Below, piece after piece: positions 39,087 through 49,431 of a stretch of 53,973 bases of DNA. The position numbers and the translations under genes were made by a program. Source of the DNA: Salisapilia sapeloensis. Its lineage: Eukaryota; Oomycota; Peronosporomycetes; Peronosporales; Salisapiliaceae. Within the stretch, counting starts at the first letter, position 1, and every line of letters starts with the position of its first letter. A model generated the notes under the pieces. That model saw only the letters and a list, made by a program, of their open reading frames with translations, did not search any database and was not told where the DNA came from. The stretch spans positions 1 through 53,973 of the forward strand of contig JAADVB010000119.1 of the NCBI GenBank assembly GCA_023334545.1, given 5' to 3'.

Positions 39087-40151
39087 CTATGCTTCGGATT
39101 TATCATCTAGATTCTGAGAATTGCTATGCACAGGCACAGGGACCGAATAGATGTAGACGCCAGATGCGACGCATCCAACAGCCACGATCGTGGATAGCGG
39201 AATAGGAGCACTGAAGAGCACAGCAGCTAAGAGCGGTAGCGCCACGAGTTCCAATGCACTTGCAATCGCCTTTCGGACACTGTCGAGGAGCTTGAGGAAG
39301 AGGCCGGTGACGACGCCGATGAAGGACATGATGAGGACCATGGGGAGGACGTAGACTGTAAAGAGTCGCTGCCAATTGGACCAGGTGAATGCCTCCTCCA
39401 TCGTCTGACCTGTGAGGCCAAACGCGAGCATGCACATGGTACAGATGATCGAGTCGATGTACATGAAGACGTTTTGGAGGTTAACCGAGACATTCGGTTG
39501 GTGTTTTAACAGAGCTTCATTGTAGACACCAGCAAAGGTGCTACTAAGGAGTTGGATGAAAAGCAAGATGTAGGCCATAAAATCAACCGTGGCTGGTTCA
39601 TTCTCCGATCGACGTTCGGCGGTGGCACCAAGCGTCTTGATCGTGCATCCAAATGTGATGACGAAGAGAGAGAGCCATTGGTTTCGATTGAGTTTCCGGT
39701 CGAACATGAGCTGATGGAGCAAACCGGTGATGACGAGACGGAATTGGAGGAGAAGGAAGTAGGTGGATGCGTCAAAACGACGCAGGTTGGCGTATGCCAG
39801 GACATCGTAGAGGACGTAGAGACCGGAGGGGACGAGGTATCGCAGTAATAAGTTTTTGTTCTCTCGAAATTGATGGAAAAAGACAGAGAACCGTTGAACC
39901 CAGGTGAGACGTGACACCCGAGTCTTACTGGGCAGCACTGGTGCGATGGCAGTGGTGTCGGACGAGAGGAAGAGGTAGCTAGCGATACACAGCTTGATGA
40001 TCGACTGCAGCACGACGGCAGCGGTGGAGTTGAAATGAACGTCGTTGCGTTTCGCCAGCTCATTCAAGAGACCGTAGCTGACCCATAGCATCATGTACGT
40101 GATGAAGACGAGGCGCTGGGCAGCAGTGTCAAGGCCTAGTACGCTCGACAT
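39087..40151 (-). CDS. Nucleotide-sugar transporter, SLC35A family
   Basis: The product is 354 aa in a single exon. About ten hydrophobic helices span the protein. YLVPSGLYVLYDVLAYANLR then FDASTYFLLLQFRLVITGLL is the SLC35A helix 3-5 region, and VYNEALLKHQPNVSVNLQNV, FMYIDS is the conserved helix 7 loop. The end (ALELVALPLLAAVLF) keeps the alternate-access helix pair. It should exchange a UDP- or CMP-sugar for the nucleoside monophosphate across the Golgi membrane. The exact sugar cannot be told. It is convergent with the MALSU1-like gene (27 bp apart). Confidence 0.88.
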   Translation of the reverse strand: MSSVLGLDTAAQRLVFITYMMLWVSYGLLNELAKRNDVHFNSTAAVVLQSIIKLCIASYLFLSSDTTAIAPVLPSKTRVSRLTWVQRFSVFFHQFRENKNLLLRYLVPSGLYVLYDVLAYANLRRFDASTYFLLLQFRLVITGLLHQLMFDRKLNRNQWLSLFVITFGCTIKTLGATAERRSENEPATVDFMAYILLFIQLLSSTFAGVYNEALLKHQPNVSVNLQNVFMYIDSIICTMCMLAFGLTGQTMEEAFTWSNWQRLFTVYVLPMVLIMSFIGVVTGLFLKLLDSVRKAIASALELVALPLLAAVLFSAPIPLSTIVAVGCVASGVYIYSVPVPVHSNSQNLDDKSEA

Positions 40152-40807
40152 GATCCAATTTGATTGTATTCGACGACAAGGGCGAAAGGAACGCTCGAGA
40201 TGAAAGGAGCACCGTAGAGAGGGTGCAAAATTCTAGTGCGATGTCAACAACAGGCGTAATCGTTGTGCACGAGTGACAGGCTCGAGGAAAGTAGGTGGGC
40301 TATTCCGAAAAAAATCACTCTTGTCGTCGCGTGGTAGGTACAATCGTGGTACACCAGGCACGACTAAGATTTGCAAGTGTGGGTTGTTCGCGTCCAGGGA
40401 AGATGTAGCGATGGTATACAGATATTTTTAGCAAGTTACCAAGTATAGGAATAGCAATGGATGTAGCATCGAAAGTAGGATATGATAAGATTCTTGCTAT
40501 TTTAAATCGGATGCGTCAAATATTTGGAAGATGTGTACTTTTGATTTTGGGTGTACGCGCTCATGTTCAGATCGTATGCTCATCTACCCGCAATGTGTTG
40601 TGCGCTCGCCAATGAGGCAATGCGCTTGGCGGTAGTAGCTGGCTTCAAGCAGATTACCAGGTCGTGACGCGCCCTGGTGATGCGATCTAATGCATTTACA
40701 CCAATCATACACTATCCTATATAATTTCTACCAATGAGAAAGTGTCAAGTGCTTATACGACTACCATCCGCCTAACGCGTCACTCTCCCTTTCGTCCCCC
40801 CAGCACC
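40152..40807. other. Divergent promoter region between transporter and carrier genes
   Basis: 656 bp with no supported ORF or RNA gene. A TATATAA-like stretch lies at about 40719-40725, roughly 85 bp before the carrier ATG, and a TCACTCTCCCTTT pyrimidine-rich initiator-like run is just upstream of that ATG. Confidence 0.4.
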
Positions 40808-42310
40808 ATGTCCGACTCCTCCAAGCCGTCCATTGCACGCCGCGATTCTCGCATGTCCGTTGATGCTATGCTGAAAGATGCTTTTAATCGAGTGGATCAG
40901 GATCAGGATGGTATCGTGAACCACTTCGACATCGACAAAGCGCTTCGGTCCGCTGGCTGTCGCTTTTCGACGGACGAAATGGCGACGTTAATGCACCGGA
41001 TCGATCCGCATAACAATGGCAAAGTCACTTTTGAAGATTTTAAGGCCCTTCACGAAGCCTTTATCGACCGTACATTCCATGATTTCGATCCGTCCAATCG
41101 CGGGTACGTCGATGACCAAGGTCTGCAGGAAGGTTTGCGTCAATTAGGTGTCCAAGTGACATTGGAAGAAGCGCAGAGTATGCTCCAGCAGCTCCAAAAG
41201 TCGGATGAAAACCAACAGCTTCGTCTTCGACCAGATGAATTCAAAGACCTGTATCTGATTCTCCGAGCTAAGATGCTGTCGTTCCCGAATCTCGAGTACC
41301 TCTTGTGGGATCCAAACGTCCGGGAGTTGTCCAAGCACTGGTGGAAAGCCAGTGTCGAAATCGGCGAAGGTGGATTGCGTGCACCTTTGCCAGAAGACAA
41401 GCCGCTGGTGTCGCCAGCGCCTCAAAACGACGCGACCAAGGTGTCTCCGACCGTTAAATTCTTTGGTGGCGCCTTGTCTGGTGTCGTTGAAGCTCTCATC
41501 TTAACTCCTCTGGACGTTACCAAGACGAGGTTGCAACTCGATAAGATTAAACAGTACAATGGCATGCTCGACTGTGGTAAGAAGCTGTTCAAGGCTGAAG
41601 GGCCCAAGGGTTTGTACAAGGGTTTCACGCCCTGGACCATCCACGTCGTAACCAAGAACGGTACGCGCTTCTACTTTAACGCCATCTATCGAAAGCTACT
41701 TGCGGATAAACATGGACAAGTGAGTGGCTCGAAGGAGTTCGTGGCAGGTGCCATGGCTGGTGCGACGGAAGCCGTGCTCATCGTCACGCCGTTCGAAGTC
41801 GTGAAAACGAGATTGCAAGGACAGAACATTGTCGCGGGGGAAGTACCAAAGTATCGTGGTCCGATCCATACGACAGCGACGATTATCAAGCAGGAGGGCG
41901 TGACAGCCTTGTGGAAGGGTGTGTCGCCAACGATCTTCCGACAGGGACTGAATCAAGCATGCAGCTTCTGGTCGAATACGTTCGTGAAGAGGTACGTCTG
42001 GAAGGTGCAGGATGGAGACCACCTTCCGGCGTGGAAGAGTGTCTTGACAGGTATGATGGGTGGTGTCCCAGGTCCGTGCATCAACTGTCCGATGGACGTT
42101 GTCAAGACGCGGTTGATGGCGCAGGAGACGATTGCTGGACAGGCACCCAAGTACAGTGGTATGGTGAACGCACTGACGACGATTCCGAAGGAAGAAGGCG
42201 TGTTGGCCTTGTACAAAGGCTTGGGTCCTCGTCTCATGCGTCTCTGTCCGTCATACGGCATCCAGTGGCTTGTTATGGACCAAGTGTCTGCCTACTTTGC
42301 CCGCAAGTAA
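40808..42310 (+). CDS. EF-hand/mitochondrial carrier fusion with an SFC1-type (succinate/fumarate) carrier domain
   Basis: The product is 500 aa from ATG 40808. Three EF-hands are visible at the N-terminus: loops DQDQDGIVNHFD (30-41), DPHNNGKVTFED (66-77), and a degenerate DPSNRGYVDDQG (about 94-105). The rest is a three-repeat carrier with PLDVTKTRLQL, PFEVVKTRLQ and PMDVVKTRLM. The repeats resemble fungal and plant succinate/fumarate carriers closely (KYRGPIHTTATIIKQEGV, GLGPRLMRL). Calcium-binding EF-hands on a carrier are normal for SCaMC and aralar/citrin, but an SFC1-type core is not their usual partner. It should sit in the inner mitochondrial membrane with the EF-hands in the intermembrane space. 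Confidence 0.9.
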   Translation: MSDSSKPSIARRDSRMSVDAMLKDAFNRVDQDQDGIVNHFDIDKALRSAGCRFSTDEMATLMHRIDPHNNGKVTFEDFKALHEAFIDRTFHDFDPSNRGYVDDQGLQEGLRQLGVQVTLEEAQSMLQQLQKSDENQQLRLRPDEFKDLYLILRAKMLSFPNLEYLLWDPNVRELSKHWWKASVEIGEGGLRAPLPEDKPLVSPAPQNDATKVSPTVKFFGGALSGVVEALILTPLDVTKTRLQLDKIKQYNGMLDCGKKLFKAEGPKGLYKGFTPWTIHVVTKNGTRFYFNAIYRKLLADKHGQVSGSKEFVAGAMAGATEAVLIVTPFEVVKTRLQGQNIVAGEVPKYRGPIHTTATIIKQEGVTALWKGVSPTIFRQGLNQACSFWSNTFVKRYVWKVQDGDHLPAWKSVLTGMMGGVPGPCINCPMDVVKTRLMAQETIAGQAPKYSGMVNALTTIPKEEGVLALYKGLGPRLMRLCPSYGIQWLVMDQVSAYFARK

Positions 42311-42384
42311 GTTGTCAAAAGGATACAGTGTAGCTAGCATCAAAGATAAAGACATGAACAAAGAGATATGTTTCCACGTCTTTT

Positions 42385-44149
42385 TTATTCATTTCTTGAT
42401 AAGAAGTAGAGATCTAGTGTCTGTGGCGCAGACATGTCCATGTCTTCTGTCGATATGTGTGGAGAGCAGCCTCCTATGTATGTGATCTGGACGTCGCTGG
42501 TGTGTACATCGTCGAGTGTCTTGGATAGCGGGATGGAAGCGGGGGTGATGACGTACATTGGATGTTCGTCATGAGTTACAAAATGAGCAGCAACGACACT
42601 TTCCAGTACGCGTGTATCACCTCCAACGTCCGATACGTTCGTTTGGTCTAGTATGGATGAGAGGAGGAAGCGAGGTGGCATGTACGTCTTGTAGAAGACC
42701 AAGGTGGATGCTAGTTCGACGGTATTAGTAAAGCTACAGGACGCTGGGAGAGTTGATGGGAGGGTGAGATGGCTGGATAGTGCCAGCAGCATGGGTATGA
42801 TACCACCTTGATGCAAGTATCCGTAGAAGACAAGTACGACTGCATTAAAGACGATGGAGAAGATTGCCATTGCCTTGCTGCTAGGACGGTAGAAGAGGTG
42901 GAGAGGGACGAGTAGTGGGAGTAGGAAGCGAGCTTCTTGATGAGGAGCAATGGAGAGGCAGAGGAGAGGGAAGAGGATGGAAGAGAGGGTAAAGACGGTT
43001 GGGAGGGAGGATGCTTTCGAGTGGAAGAGTACGAGTGGACCGAAGAGGAGAGGCATATTGACGACTGCGTGGGTAAAGCGAGGATGGACGCCATGAAGCT
43101 CCAGGTTATCATACTTGGTGTTGTAGAGGAAATTGTTGTAGGGTGCGATTACAAGGCCTTGGAATGTCGTTGGGAAGGATGCAAAGTACCAAGTATCCAA
43201 CGTCACAATGAGGCTTGAAACTAGGAGGAAGGAGAGAAGGCCCTGCAAGCCGGTGAGGACAACATTTCCTAGTCGAGACATGGTAGACGCCGACGTCTTC
43301 TTTGTCCATGCAGCGACATAGAGCTGGTCTTGGGTATGAACAAGATAAATGCCAAGCGGGAAGAAGAAGAAAATGAACGTAAAACGGGTGAAGAAGCCAA
43401 TAGCGAGGAGACAGCCGAGGACACTTGTCTGTTGATGGAGGCAACCAAAAAGAAGACGCTTGTGCTACTTTTGATTGAGTAAAATAGTTGTGATCATGAG
43501 TATGATGCAAACTTACAGGATTGAGGAGGAAGAGAGCAGCTAGGGAGAGTGTGAAGATAAAAGTCTCGAACGTATTGGAAAAGGGCCTGGTCAACAGAAG
43601 TAGAACAGGCCAGCTGCTTGCGTACAAAAGCAGCGTCCGGAAGGCGCTTGTCGTCTGCAGTTTCCTTGCCAGGCAATACATGAGGCAATCTATTACGCAG
43701 TTTAATATGGTGCTAACTGAGATTTTGTAATAGTTTAGTACCAGTAAGTAAAGAGAGAACGAAGAGGAGTAGTCTTGGGGCAATGAGTAAAAGATATCCA
43801 TCAGAGGCGAGTCCGAGACTTGCCAAGACTTTGTATGGTAGTCCTGCAACGATCATGCTAAGAATATTAAGTGCCATTAAATATGTATACAAACGGCGTA
43901 GTGGTATATGAGTTAAAAGGAATAGTACGGGAAGAGAATGGATCGATTGGGTGACGCAGGATCAAATTCCCATGGCGTAAAAAGCTTCGAAGCTTGGGTT
44001 TCAGAAATAAAATGGCGTGCCATGATCTCCTGACTTTGAAAAAACTCATCCGGGTGTATCATACCCGTGGAGGATATGCACACACCCAGTCGTATCAGCA
44101 AAAGTACGCCATAAAGTAGCTTCTCGGACATTTCGATTGTTCGTGTCAT
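42385..44149 (-). CDS. PIGZ: GPI mannosyltransferase 4 (PIG-Z/SMP3), GT22
   Basis: Four exons (43929-44149, 43742-43857, 43517-43689, 42385-43428; introns 71, 52, 88 nt) give 517 aa. The first exon has GMIHPDEFFQSQEIMARHFI, the catalytic HPDE motif of GT22 enzymes, and WEFDPASPNRSILFP continues across the splice. The third junction yields LLNPTSVLGCLLAIGFFTRF, T, the conserved second luminal loop signature. Multiple membrane helices follow. It adds the fourth mannose of the GPI anchor in the ER lumen. Separate plain ORFs reveal only pieces. A TTTGGCGGGAA site lies 160 bp before its start. Confidence 0.93.
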
Positions 44150-44308
44150 GCTATTGTGTCCAAAAGTCGTATACTTTACAAAAATACCATCTTCAAGTCG
44201 AGCACATTTGTACTTATTTCAACAATTATATTATTTTGTATACACTTGAACTTCATATATAGTCTTAAAAAGCAAAATAATAACTTTTATAGCCTGGATT
44301 TACACTCT

Positions 44309-44319
44309 TTTGGCGGGAA
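44309..44319. promoter_or_regulatory. E2F-type site between PIG-Z and the coiled-coil gene
   Basis: TTTGGCGGGAA is an exact match to the E2F/DP consensus (TTTSSCGSGAA). It lies 84 bp before the coiled-coil gene start at 44403 and 160 bp before the PIG-Z start at 44149. The closer gene is the likelier target. Confidence 0.55.
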
Positions 44320-44402
44320 GCTCACGATACAATCGAGCATTGGAAGGCGACGAGTGAACCGCCCGTAGGAGACATCAGGAACTACTAATTGAACGAACGA
44401 GC

Positions 44403-45429
44403 ATGAGCTCCAGTACTTCTGTATCTCGAGACATTCTAGAAAAAGTCCGGAAGGAGTTCCAAAGCGCAGTCGTGGCACTAGAACGCCAAGTCTCGACGCT
44501 TACAAGTCACAATGAGCTCCTCACGAACGCATACGATCGGCAACAAAAGTATTTTACCTCCTTTCTACATTCTTCCATTCCTTCCATATCATAATACAAT
44601 CTTCTCATCATCTCCATTCAATCATGTACTCATCCTCTTCTGTCCTAGACTCATCGAAAATCTGGAAAAGCAGCACGAATGGGACCAAGAAGACTTACAT
44701 TCGTTACAGGAAACACTTCAGATGACACAGGAAGACATGGATGCTTCTAGACATCAAAGTCAGACCCAACGACAAGCTCAGGAACATCAGATCACTCAGT
44801 TAAAACAGGATCTGGTCCAAACAACAGCTCGATTTAAACGCTGGGAGCTCAATAAAGCAGACGAAGTACATCTCCTAACACAGCAACTCGCTCAAGCACA
44901 AGCCTATGCTCTACAGCAGACGCAACGAGCTGAATCGTATGAACAGCGTATACAATTGAGTCAAAGTGCGTATGAAGAAGTGAAACGAGAGGCTGAGAGA
45001 TGGCGTACACAAGCAGAAACTCCTTCTCCACCATCCCAACAGACCAATACGGATTATGAGTACGAATTGACGCGACTGAAACGAAAGATGAAGGAGATGA
45101 AGGAGGAAAATGCGTTTTTAAAACAAGCAATAGTGGATCGATCTAGTCATGATCGAAAGGAAAGGAGGCATCGACATCGGAGTAGGAGTAGGAAGCAGGC
45201 AAAACCTAAGGAAGAGAGATGGGAGAACGTCGAGACCAAGTCGGACGGGGTTAAGACGATGGAAGAGTCTTCCCTCGTCCTCACAGATGCGACGGAACCT
45301 CCAGAATGGACACCACCGACGACGCCGGAGAAGAGTATCCGCCCTCGTCCATCCAGCGTCCGGTTAGAACGAGAGTTAAGTGGCCTTCGACACAAGTTGG
45401 ATGCATGTCTGCACTTGGACGAATCCTAA
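44403..45429 (+). CDS. Coiled-coil protein, possibly centrosomal or cell-cycle related
   Basis: Exons 44403-44548 and 44649-45429, around a 100-nt intron, give 308 aa. Nearly the whole length to residue 200 is heptad-like (LEKQHEWDQEDLHSLQETLQ, AQEHQITQLKQDLVQTTARF, SYEQRIQLSQSAYEEV). A very basic HDRKERRHRHRSRSRKQAKP stretch follows, then a Pro/Ser-rich linker with TPP and TPEKS sites that look like proline-directed kinase targets. A short terminal coil (LERELSGLRHKLDACLHL) ends the protein. The family is not recognised. The E2F site upstream hints at S-phase expression (inference). Convergent with the FHA gene, 19 bp apart. Confidence 0.65.
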
Positions 45430-45448
45430 GCATCTAGTCTTGGGTATG

Positions 45449-46712
45449 TTAACTGTCGTATGTGAGTTCACATCCGGCTGGATCGGCGATGGCAAGTCGT
45501 CGATCTTGTAATTCATTTTCTTCGAACGACGAATCGACTGGCATCGTATCGAGGATACTATCATCTCGATCTCGTGTAAATGTCGTGAGATGATGTTCCT
45601 GTGTCTCGGCTTCATAGGCTGAAAAGTCTTGCAGCTCTTCGACACTTGTATCTCGAGACTATCAAGGTATTAGGCATTAGAGGAAGGTTATAAGGAGATA
45701 AGAGGGGAATGTACCGATGAGTGTTGCGAGAAGGTTGACCGAGTTGTTCGCGATGGACTTGTCGCGAGGCCGATGGACGTCGTGCGTTCTAGTACAGGCG
45801 TCATCTCTGGCATCGAGTCTCTGTATGTATCGTCGTAGAGCTCAAACTCTTGTCGCATCCATTCTTCCTGTTGTTGCTTTAACGCTTCTTCTTCATCATT
45901 ACGATGGCGTAAGATATCTTGTAACGACTTTTTCTGTTTCAATAGTACTTGCTGTGCGACTGGTGACGATGGTGGTGTAAAGTCGAGTACTTGCGACTTG
46001 CGCTGTGGTGTGGCAGGTCGAAAAGGTGCTTTTGAAGGATAGGATCCTGCTGCTCGTTTCGAGACTTGGATACGAAGTTGATCTCGTTGGGATTTCGCGG
46101 CTTTTGGAAATGCAGTTTGTGGTTCGGGAGGTCGTACGAATGTACTCCTTGGGGAGGTGGCATATTGGAGTGGAGGTGGCTTGTAGCTCGTGGCATTCGA
46201 TTGAACGTGGATATGCGGAACCGACTGGCGTTTGCGTTGGACAGGAGAAAATAGCGGAGTGGAGGTGAGGTCTCGCTGGTTGGATGGTTCTGTGAGAGAG
46301 ATATGGAGCTGGAAGGTACCCAGCTGGAGGATGGTATTGTCTTCAATGACTTTGGCTTGGTAGTAGAGGTTCGTGTCGTGTAGGATACTTCCTCGCTTGC
46401 TATGGTCGATGTAGACCCAAATGTGATGCTGTGGTGTACATTCGATTGTGCCATGCATCCAGTCGATCTAGACATCATAGATAAAGGTTAATATATATGC
46501 ATAGCGATTTGTAAAGGAGAAGAGTGTACGGAAGGGTTAGGAGGGCATTGCACATTGGCAGCAGGATTGGTGCCGACGGATATGGATGAGGCATCCGGAG
46601 AGAACGTCACTTCGGTCTTGTCGTTCGAACTTTCATGATTGTTTGGCTGAGACAAGAAGCAAAGCGTTATGCTCCGTGTAGATATAGGTTCCTGCACTGC
46701 CTCGATGGCCAT
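45449..46712 (-). CDS. FHA-like domain protein with disordered middle and coiled coil
   Basis: Three exons (46530-46712, 45715-46467, 45449-45658; introns 62 and 56 nt) give 381 aa. The first about 130 residues form a probable FHA domain. ISVGTNPAANVQ, then IDWMHGTIEC, HHIWVYIDHSKRGSILHDTN and NTILQLGTFQLHI fit its strand pattern, though the usual SRxH is replaced by the WMHG form. The middle is Pro/Ser-rich with many SP/TP sites. A coiled coil rich in K/E/Q (KSLQDILRHRNDEEEALKQQ) follows, then an acidic tail. FHA domains bind phosphothreonine, so a role in DNA damage or cell-cycle signalling is possible. The name is uncertain. Confidence 0.6.
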
Positions 46713-46899
46713 CGCTTAATTGATTTCTTCTGTTTGATCTATTCAGCACCCTTTCAAGATATTGTTTCTTATTAATTTGCCCACTTTATATATAAACTGT
46801 ATTATAGACGTCCAGTGCTAATGACACAACAAAAGACTAATTTAAGATTCCGACCGTTAAAGATACCATACGAGGTACATCTACCATGTTTCATGCGTT

Positions 46900-48345
46900 C
46901 TAGAGGTATGCGGCGATCATTTTCGCCACAGGTCGAATCCAGTGACCAGTCTTCCAGCTAAACATCCCCTGGAGGTTCCGTTCCGGTCGCTTCCACAACT
47001 GGTCCGTCACGACTTCTGCTGGTTCATGCATGCTTTCATACTCGTGTTTCAAGTCTCGTTGCAAACGATCGTTTTTCGTGTACAATACGACTTGAGATTC
47101 CAAGTCATATCCATACGACCGTTGTCCAAAATTAGAGCTCCCAAAGACAGTAATCCAAGGCTTTCGCTCCGTCCGACTTGGACTCCACCACATCCCTTTG
47201 CCATGGAATGTCCAGTCGGTCTTTTGAAATTCACGAATCGTCGTCTCGTATTTCTTGTTCGGACGTAGATGCTGTCTCGAACGTTCATAGAAATCTTGCT
47301 CAATGAGTGAATAGGCCATTGGCAAAGCTCCTTTGACGTCCGTGGCTGTGTAAAAACCATTGGCAATAGGTGCAGCAGTTAGGACGTCCAGATCGACGTG
47401 AGATTGGATGAGGAAATCAGATAAAAAGCGAGGAAAATTGAGATATCCGGATGCGATTGCTAGATGTGAGTCTTGTGGTAGCTCTTTTACGAACTGGATG
47501 AGCATCCGTTCATCTTGTGTGACATCCAAAGGTGAGAACTGGATGGTTGGAGACGCCCAGGCATCCATTTCTTCTGTCGCATCAAATGATGACGGACTTT
47601 GATCGGTTTCAAATAGCTTTTCCAATTCTTTTTTCAAGTCGGAAGGATGCGAGGACGACGGAGGAAGGAGTTCATACCCTTGCTTTTCATGTACTTGAAC
47701 GGTATATGAATGCATAGTCAAGAGATGAACGAAAGAGTGATAGAAAGTCGAGAGACCGCCTTTTGCTGCATCCATTTCGGACGAACCACAGTGCTGCATG
47801 AATACGTATCGATCCTGCCGGTTGGTAAAATAGTCAGAGGAGAGGTTGGCACCACTCATGACTAGTTGATCGTCTACTAGGTACACTTTGGAGTGCAATA
47901 CACCCATCGTCTCGTTAAACGGAGGCGGAAACATCGCCTTGAGACCTTTTAGTTGTGGCACTTTGTAGAGACTCAAGTGGACATTGGATGGGAACTCTCG
48001 GAGAAGAGGTGAGAGCATACCGACAGAGCTATGGATGTCTCCGCCACGCTGACCACGAGAGTAGTCGAGTACGATAGTTACTTGGAGTTCTGGTCTCTCT
48101 CGAAGTCGTTCCCCAAGCGATGATACAAGGCGTTGTTCGAGCTCACCTGTACCTAGATATAGCGAAGAGATGCTAATACGATGCTCGGCTTTCCGAATGT
48201 TGTCCAAGAGTTGCTCATAAAATTGCGTTGGAGTCGAAAGGAGCGAAATATCGGCACTTTTTAATGGGAAGACGTGCGACTTGCTCGATACTGATGCGAA
48301 TAATGCATCCACGTCCTCCTCCTTTTGTATATGTTCAGAAGACAT
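46900..48345 (-). CDS. PGS1: CDP-diacylglycerol-glycerol-3-phosphate 3-phosphatidyltransferase
   Basis: The product is 481 aa in a single exon. It is a phospholipase-D-superfamily protein with two HKD-type motifs: GVLHSKVYLVDDQLVMSGAN (H151, K153, D158) and the second, WTFHGKGMWWSPS followed by VFGSSNFGQRS. The order and the family-specific YDLESQVVLYT agree with PGS1, not with PLD or cardiolipin synthase. It makes phosphatidylglycerophosphate, the first committed step to cardiolipin in mitochondria. No obvious presequence is present, as MSSEHIQKEEDVDALFASVS is acidic; an upstream exon or internal signal could supply it. Divergent from Mis18. Confidence 0.9.
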   Translation of the reverse strand: MSSEHIQKEEDVDALFASVSSKSHVFPLKSADISLLSTPTQFYEQLLDNIRKAEHRISISSLYLGTGELEQRLVSSLGERLRERPELQVTIVLDYSRGQRGGDIHSSVGMLSPLLREFPSNVHLSLYKVPQLKGLKAMFPPPFNETMGVLHSKVYLVDDQLVMSGANLSSDYFTNRQDRYVFMQHCGSSEMDAAKGGLSTFYHSFVHLLTMHSYTVQVHEKQGYELLPPSSSHPSDLKKELEKLFETDQSPSSFDATEEMDAWASPTIQFSPLDVTQDERMLIQFVKELPQDSHLAIASGYLNFPRFLSDFLIQSHVDLDVLTAAPIANGFYTATDVKGALPMAYSLIEQDFYERSRQHLRPNKKYETTIREFQKTDWTFHGKGMWWSPSRTERKPWITVFGSSNFGQRSYGYDLESQVVLYTKNDRLQRDLKHEYESMHEPAEVVTDQLWKRPERNLQGMFSWKTGHWIRPVAKMIAAYL

Positions 48346-48633
48346 TGTGTTAGTTGATATATTCCAGAGATATACTCCAGAAAGACGTTGTGGAAGGGAG
48401 AATAAGCTGCTGAGAGCGATCGACGAGGCTTGGAATGCTTTGGTAGATGATGCTATTTTCGTGTATTATTATGGAACAGCGTATATTTCGTATAAATCTA
48501 TACAATATAACGAGAAAATAAACTAATACATAGATAATACAGAACTATACATGAGTGTGTAAATATCGTCTTGTAAATTGTATACAATTCTGTTACTACA
48601 ATTCAAAATTGAGCTCGGAATCGCTTGAGTAGC

Positions 48634-49401
48634 ATGTCTAGCAAGCGGCATGGTAGCAACGCTCCAGAGTCGTCTTCACCGTCGAAAAAGCGCGCCAGAA
48701 AAGCTGCAAAGACAGACAAGTACAGCTTAGATGAGCTGGGGTACGACAGTGGCGACAATGAGGACTATGCTCGAGGTGAAGAGGTCGAGGCCGATTCCAA
48801 TGAAGTGGCTCCTGTTGTCTTCCAATGCCTCTTTTGCAGCGCGATTCTTAGCGACTCGTACTTCTACGAAAGCTCTACACCAGCTCTGCAGCTCATATCA
48901 TTCACAGAAGCAACGAACGTAGAAATTGTGCAGGACGACCCACACACGTCGGACGATGCACATGATCTAGGAGCAACGTATCAAGAGCTCATTTGTCAGA
49001 ACTGCAACACTGTCGTCGGTCGAAAGTACCTGACGACACCAAATAAGCTCGACAGTCTCCGATCTCGCTTTAGCTTCCTTTCGACAGCATTGGCGTCATA
49101 TACATTAGGTGAATTAGCCCCGAACGATGTGAATGCGGAGGCGACGCAACAATTTGTCACCGATCTAAGTGCCCTCAACGACAATCGACCAAAAATTGCT
49201 AAACTAGAGGAACAATTGGCCAAGTTCCAGGATCTAATGCTCGTCATGGAAGATCGCTTGTACAAATTGGAGCAAAAGACACAGGTAGAAGAGCTTCCGA
49301 GTATGAAAGAAAGTGTCAAGAAGAAAGAGAGTCCAAAGAAAGCCGCTAGAAACGGTGTGGATGTGAGTAAGATGCCAGGATGGTCGTCTCTCCGAAAATG
49401 A
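48634..49401 (+). CDS. Mis18-domain protein, centromere CENP-A loading
   Basis: The product is 255 aa from ATG 48634. Residues 1-60 are basic then acidic and disordered. The Mis18/Yippee-type domain has two CxxC zinc pairs: VFQCLFCSAILSDSYFY and LICQNCNTVVGRKYLTTP. A C-terminal coiled coil (KIAKLEEQLAKFQDLMLVME) fits the oligomerising helix of Mis18-alpha/beta. The terminal KKKESPKKAARNG is basic. Mis18 recruits the HJURP/Scm3 chaperone to load CENP-A at centromeres. Human cells have two paralogues; only one is present here. Convergent with bL17m (stops 31 bp apart). Confidence 0.85.
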   Translation: MSSKRHGSNAPESSSPSKKRARKAAKTDKYSLDELGYDSGDNEDYARGEEVEADSNEVAPVVFQCLFCSAILSDSYFYESSTPALQLISFTEATNVEIVQDDPHTSDDAHDLGATYQELICQNCNTVVGRKYLTTPNKLDSLRSRFSFLSTALASYTLGELAPNDVNAEATQQFVTDLSALNDNRPKIAKLEEQLAKFQDLMLVMEDRLYKLEQKTQVEELPSMKESVKKKESPKKAARNGVDVSKMPGWSSLRK

Positions 49402-49431
49402 ACAAAGAATCTTTTGTTTCCTTCAGGGTCT

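Noticed and set aside
39506-40063. 185-aa minus-strand ORF inside the nucleotide-sugar transporter gene
   Set aside because: Shifted frame of the transporter on the same strand; Ser/Pro/Cys-rich nonsense composition.
43109-43849. Continuous 246-aa minus-strand ORF in the PIG-Z locus
   Set aside because: It reads through three intron/exon boundaries in a frame that does not carry the PIG-Z motifs; the spliced model explains the region fully.
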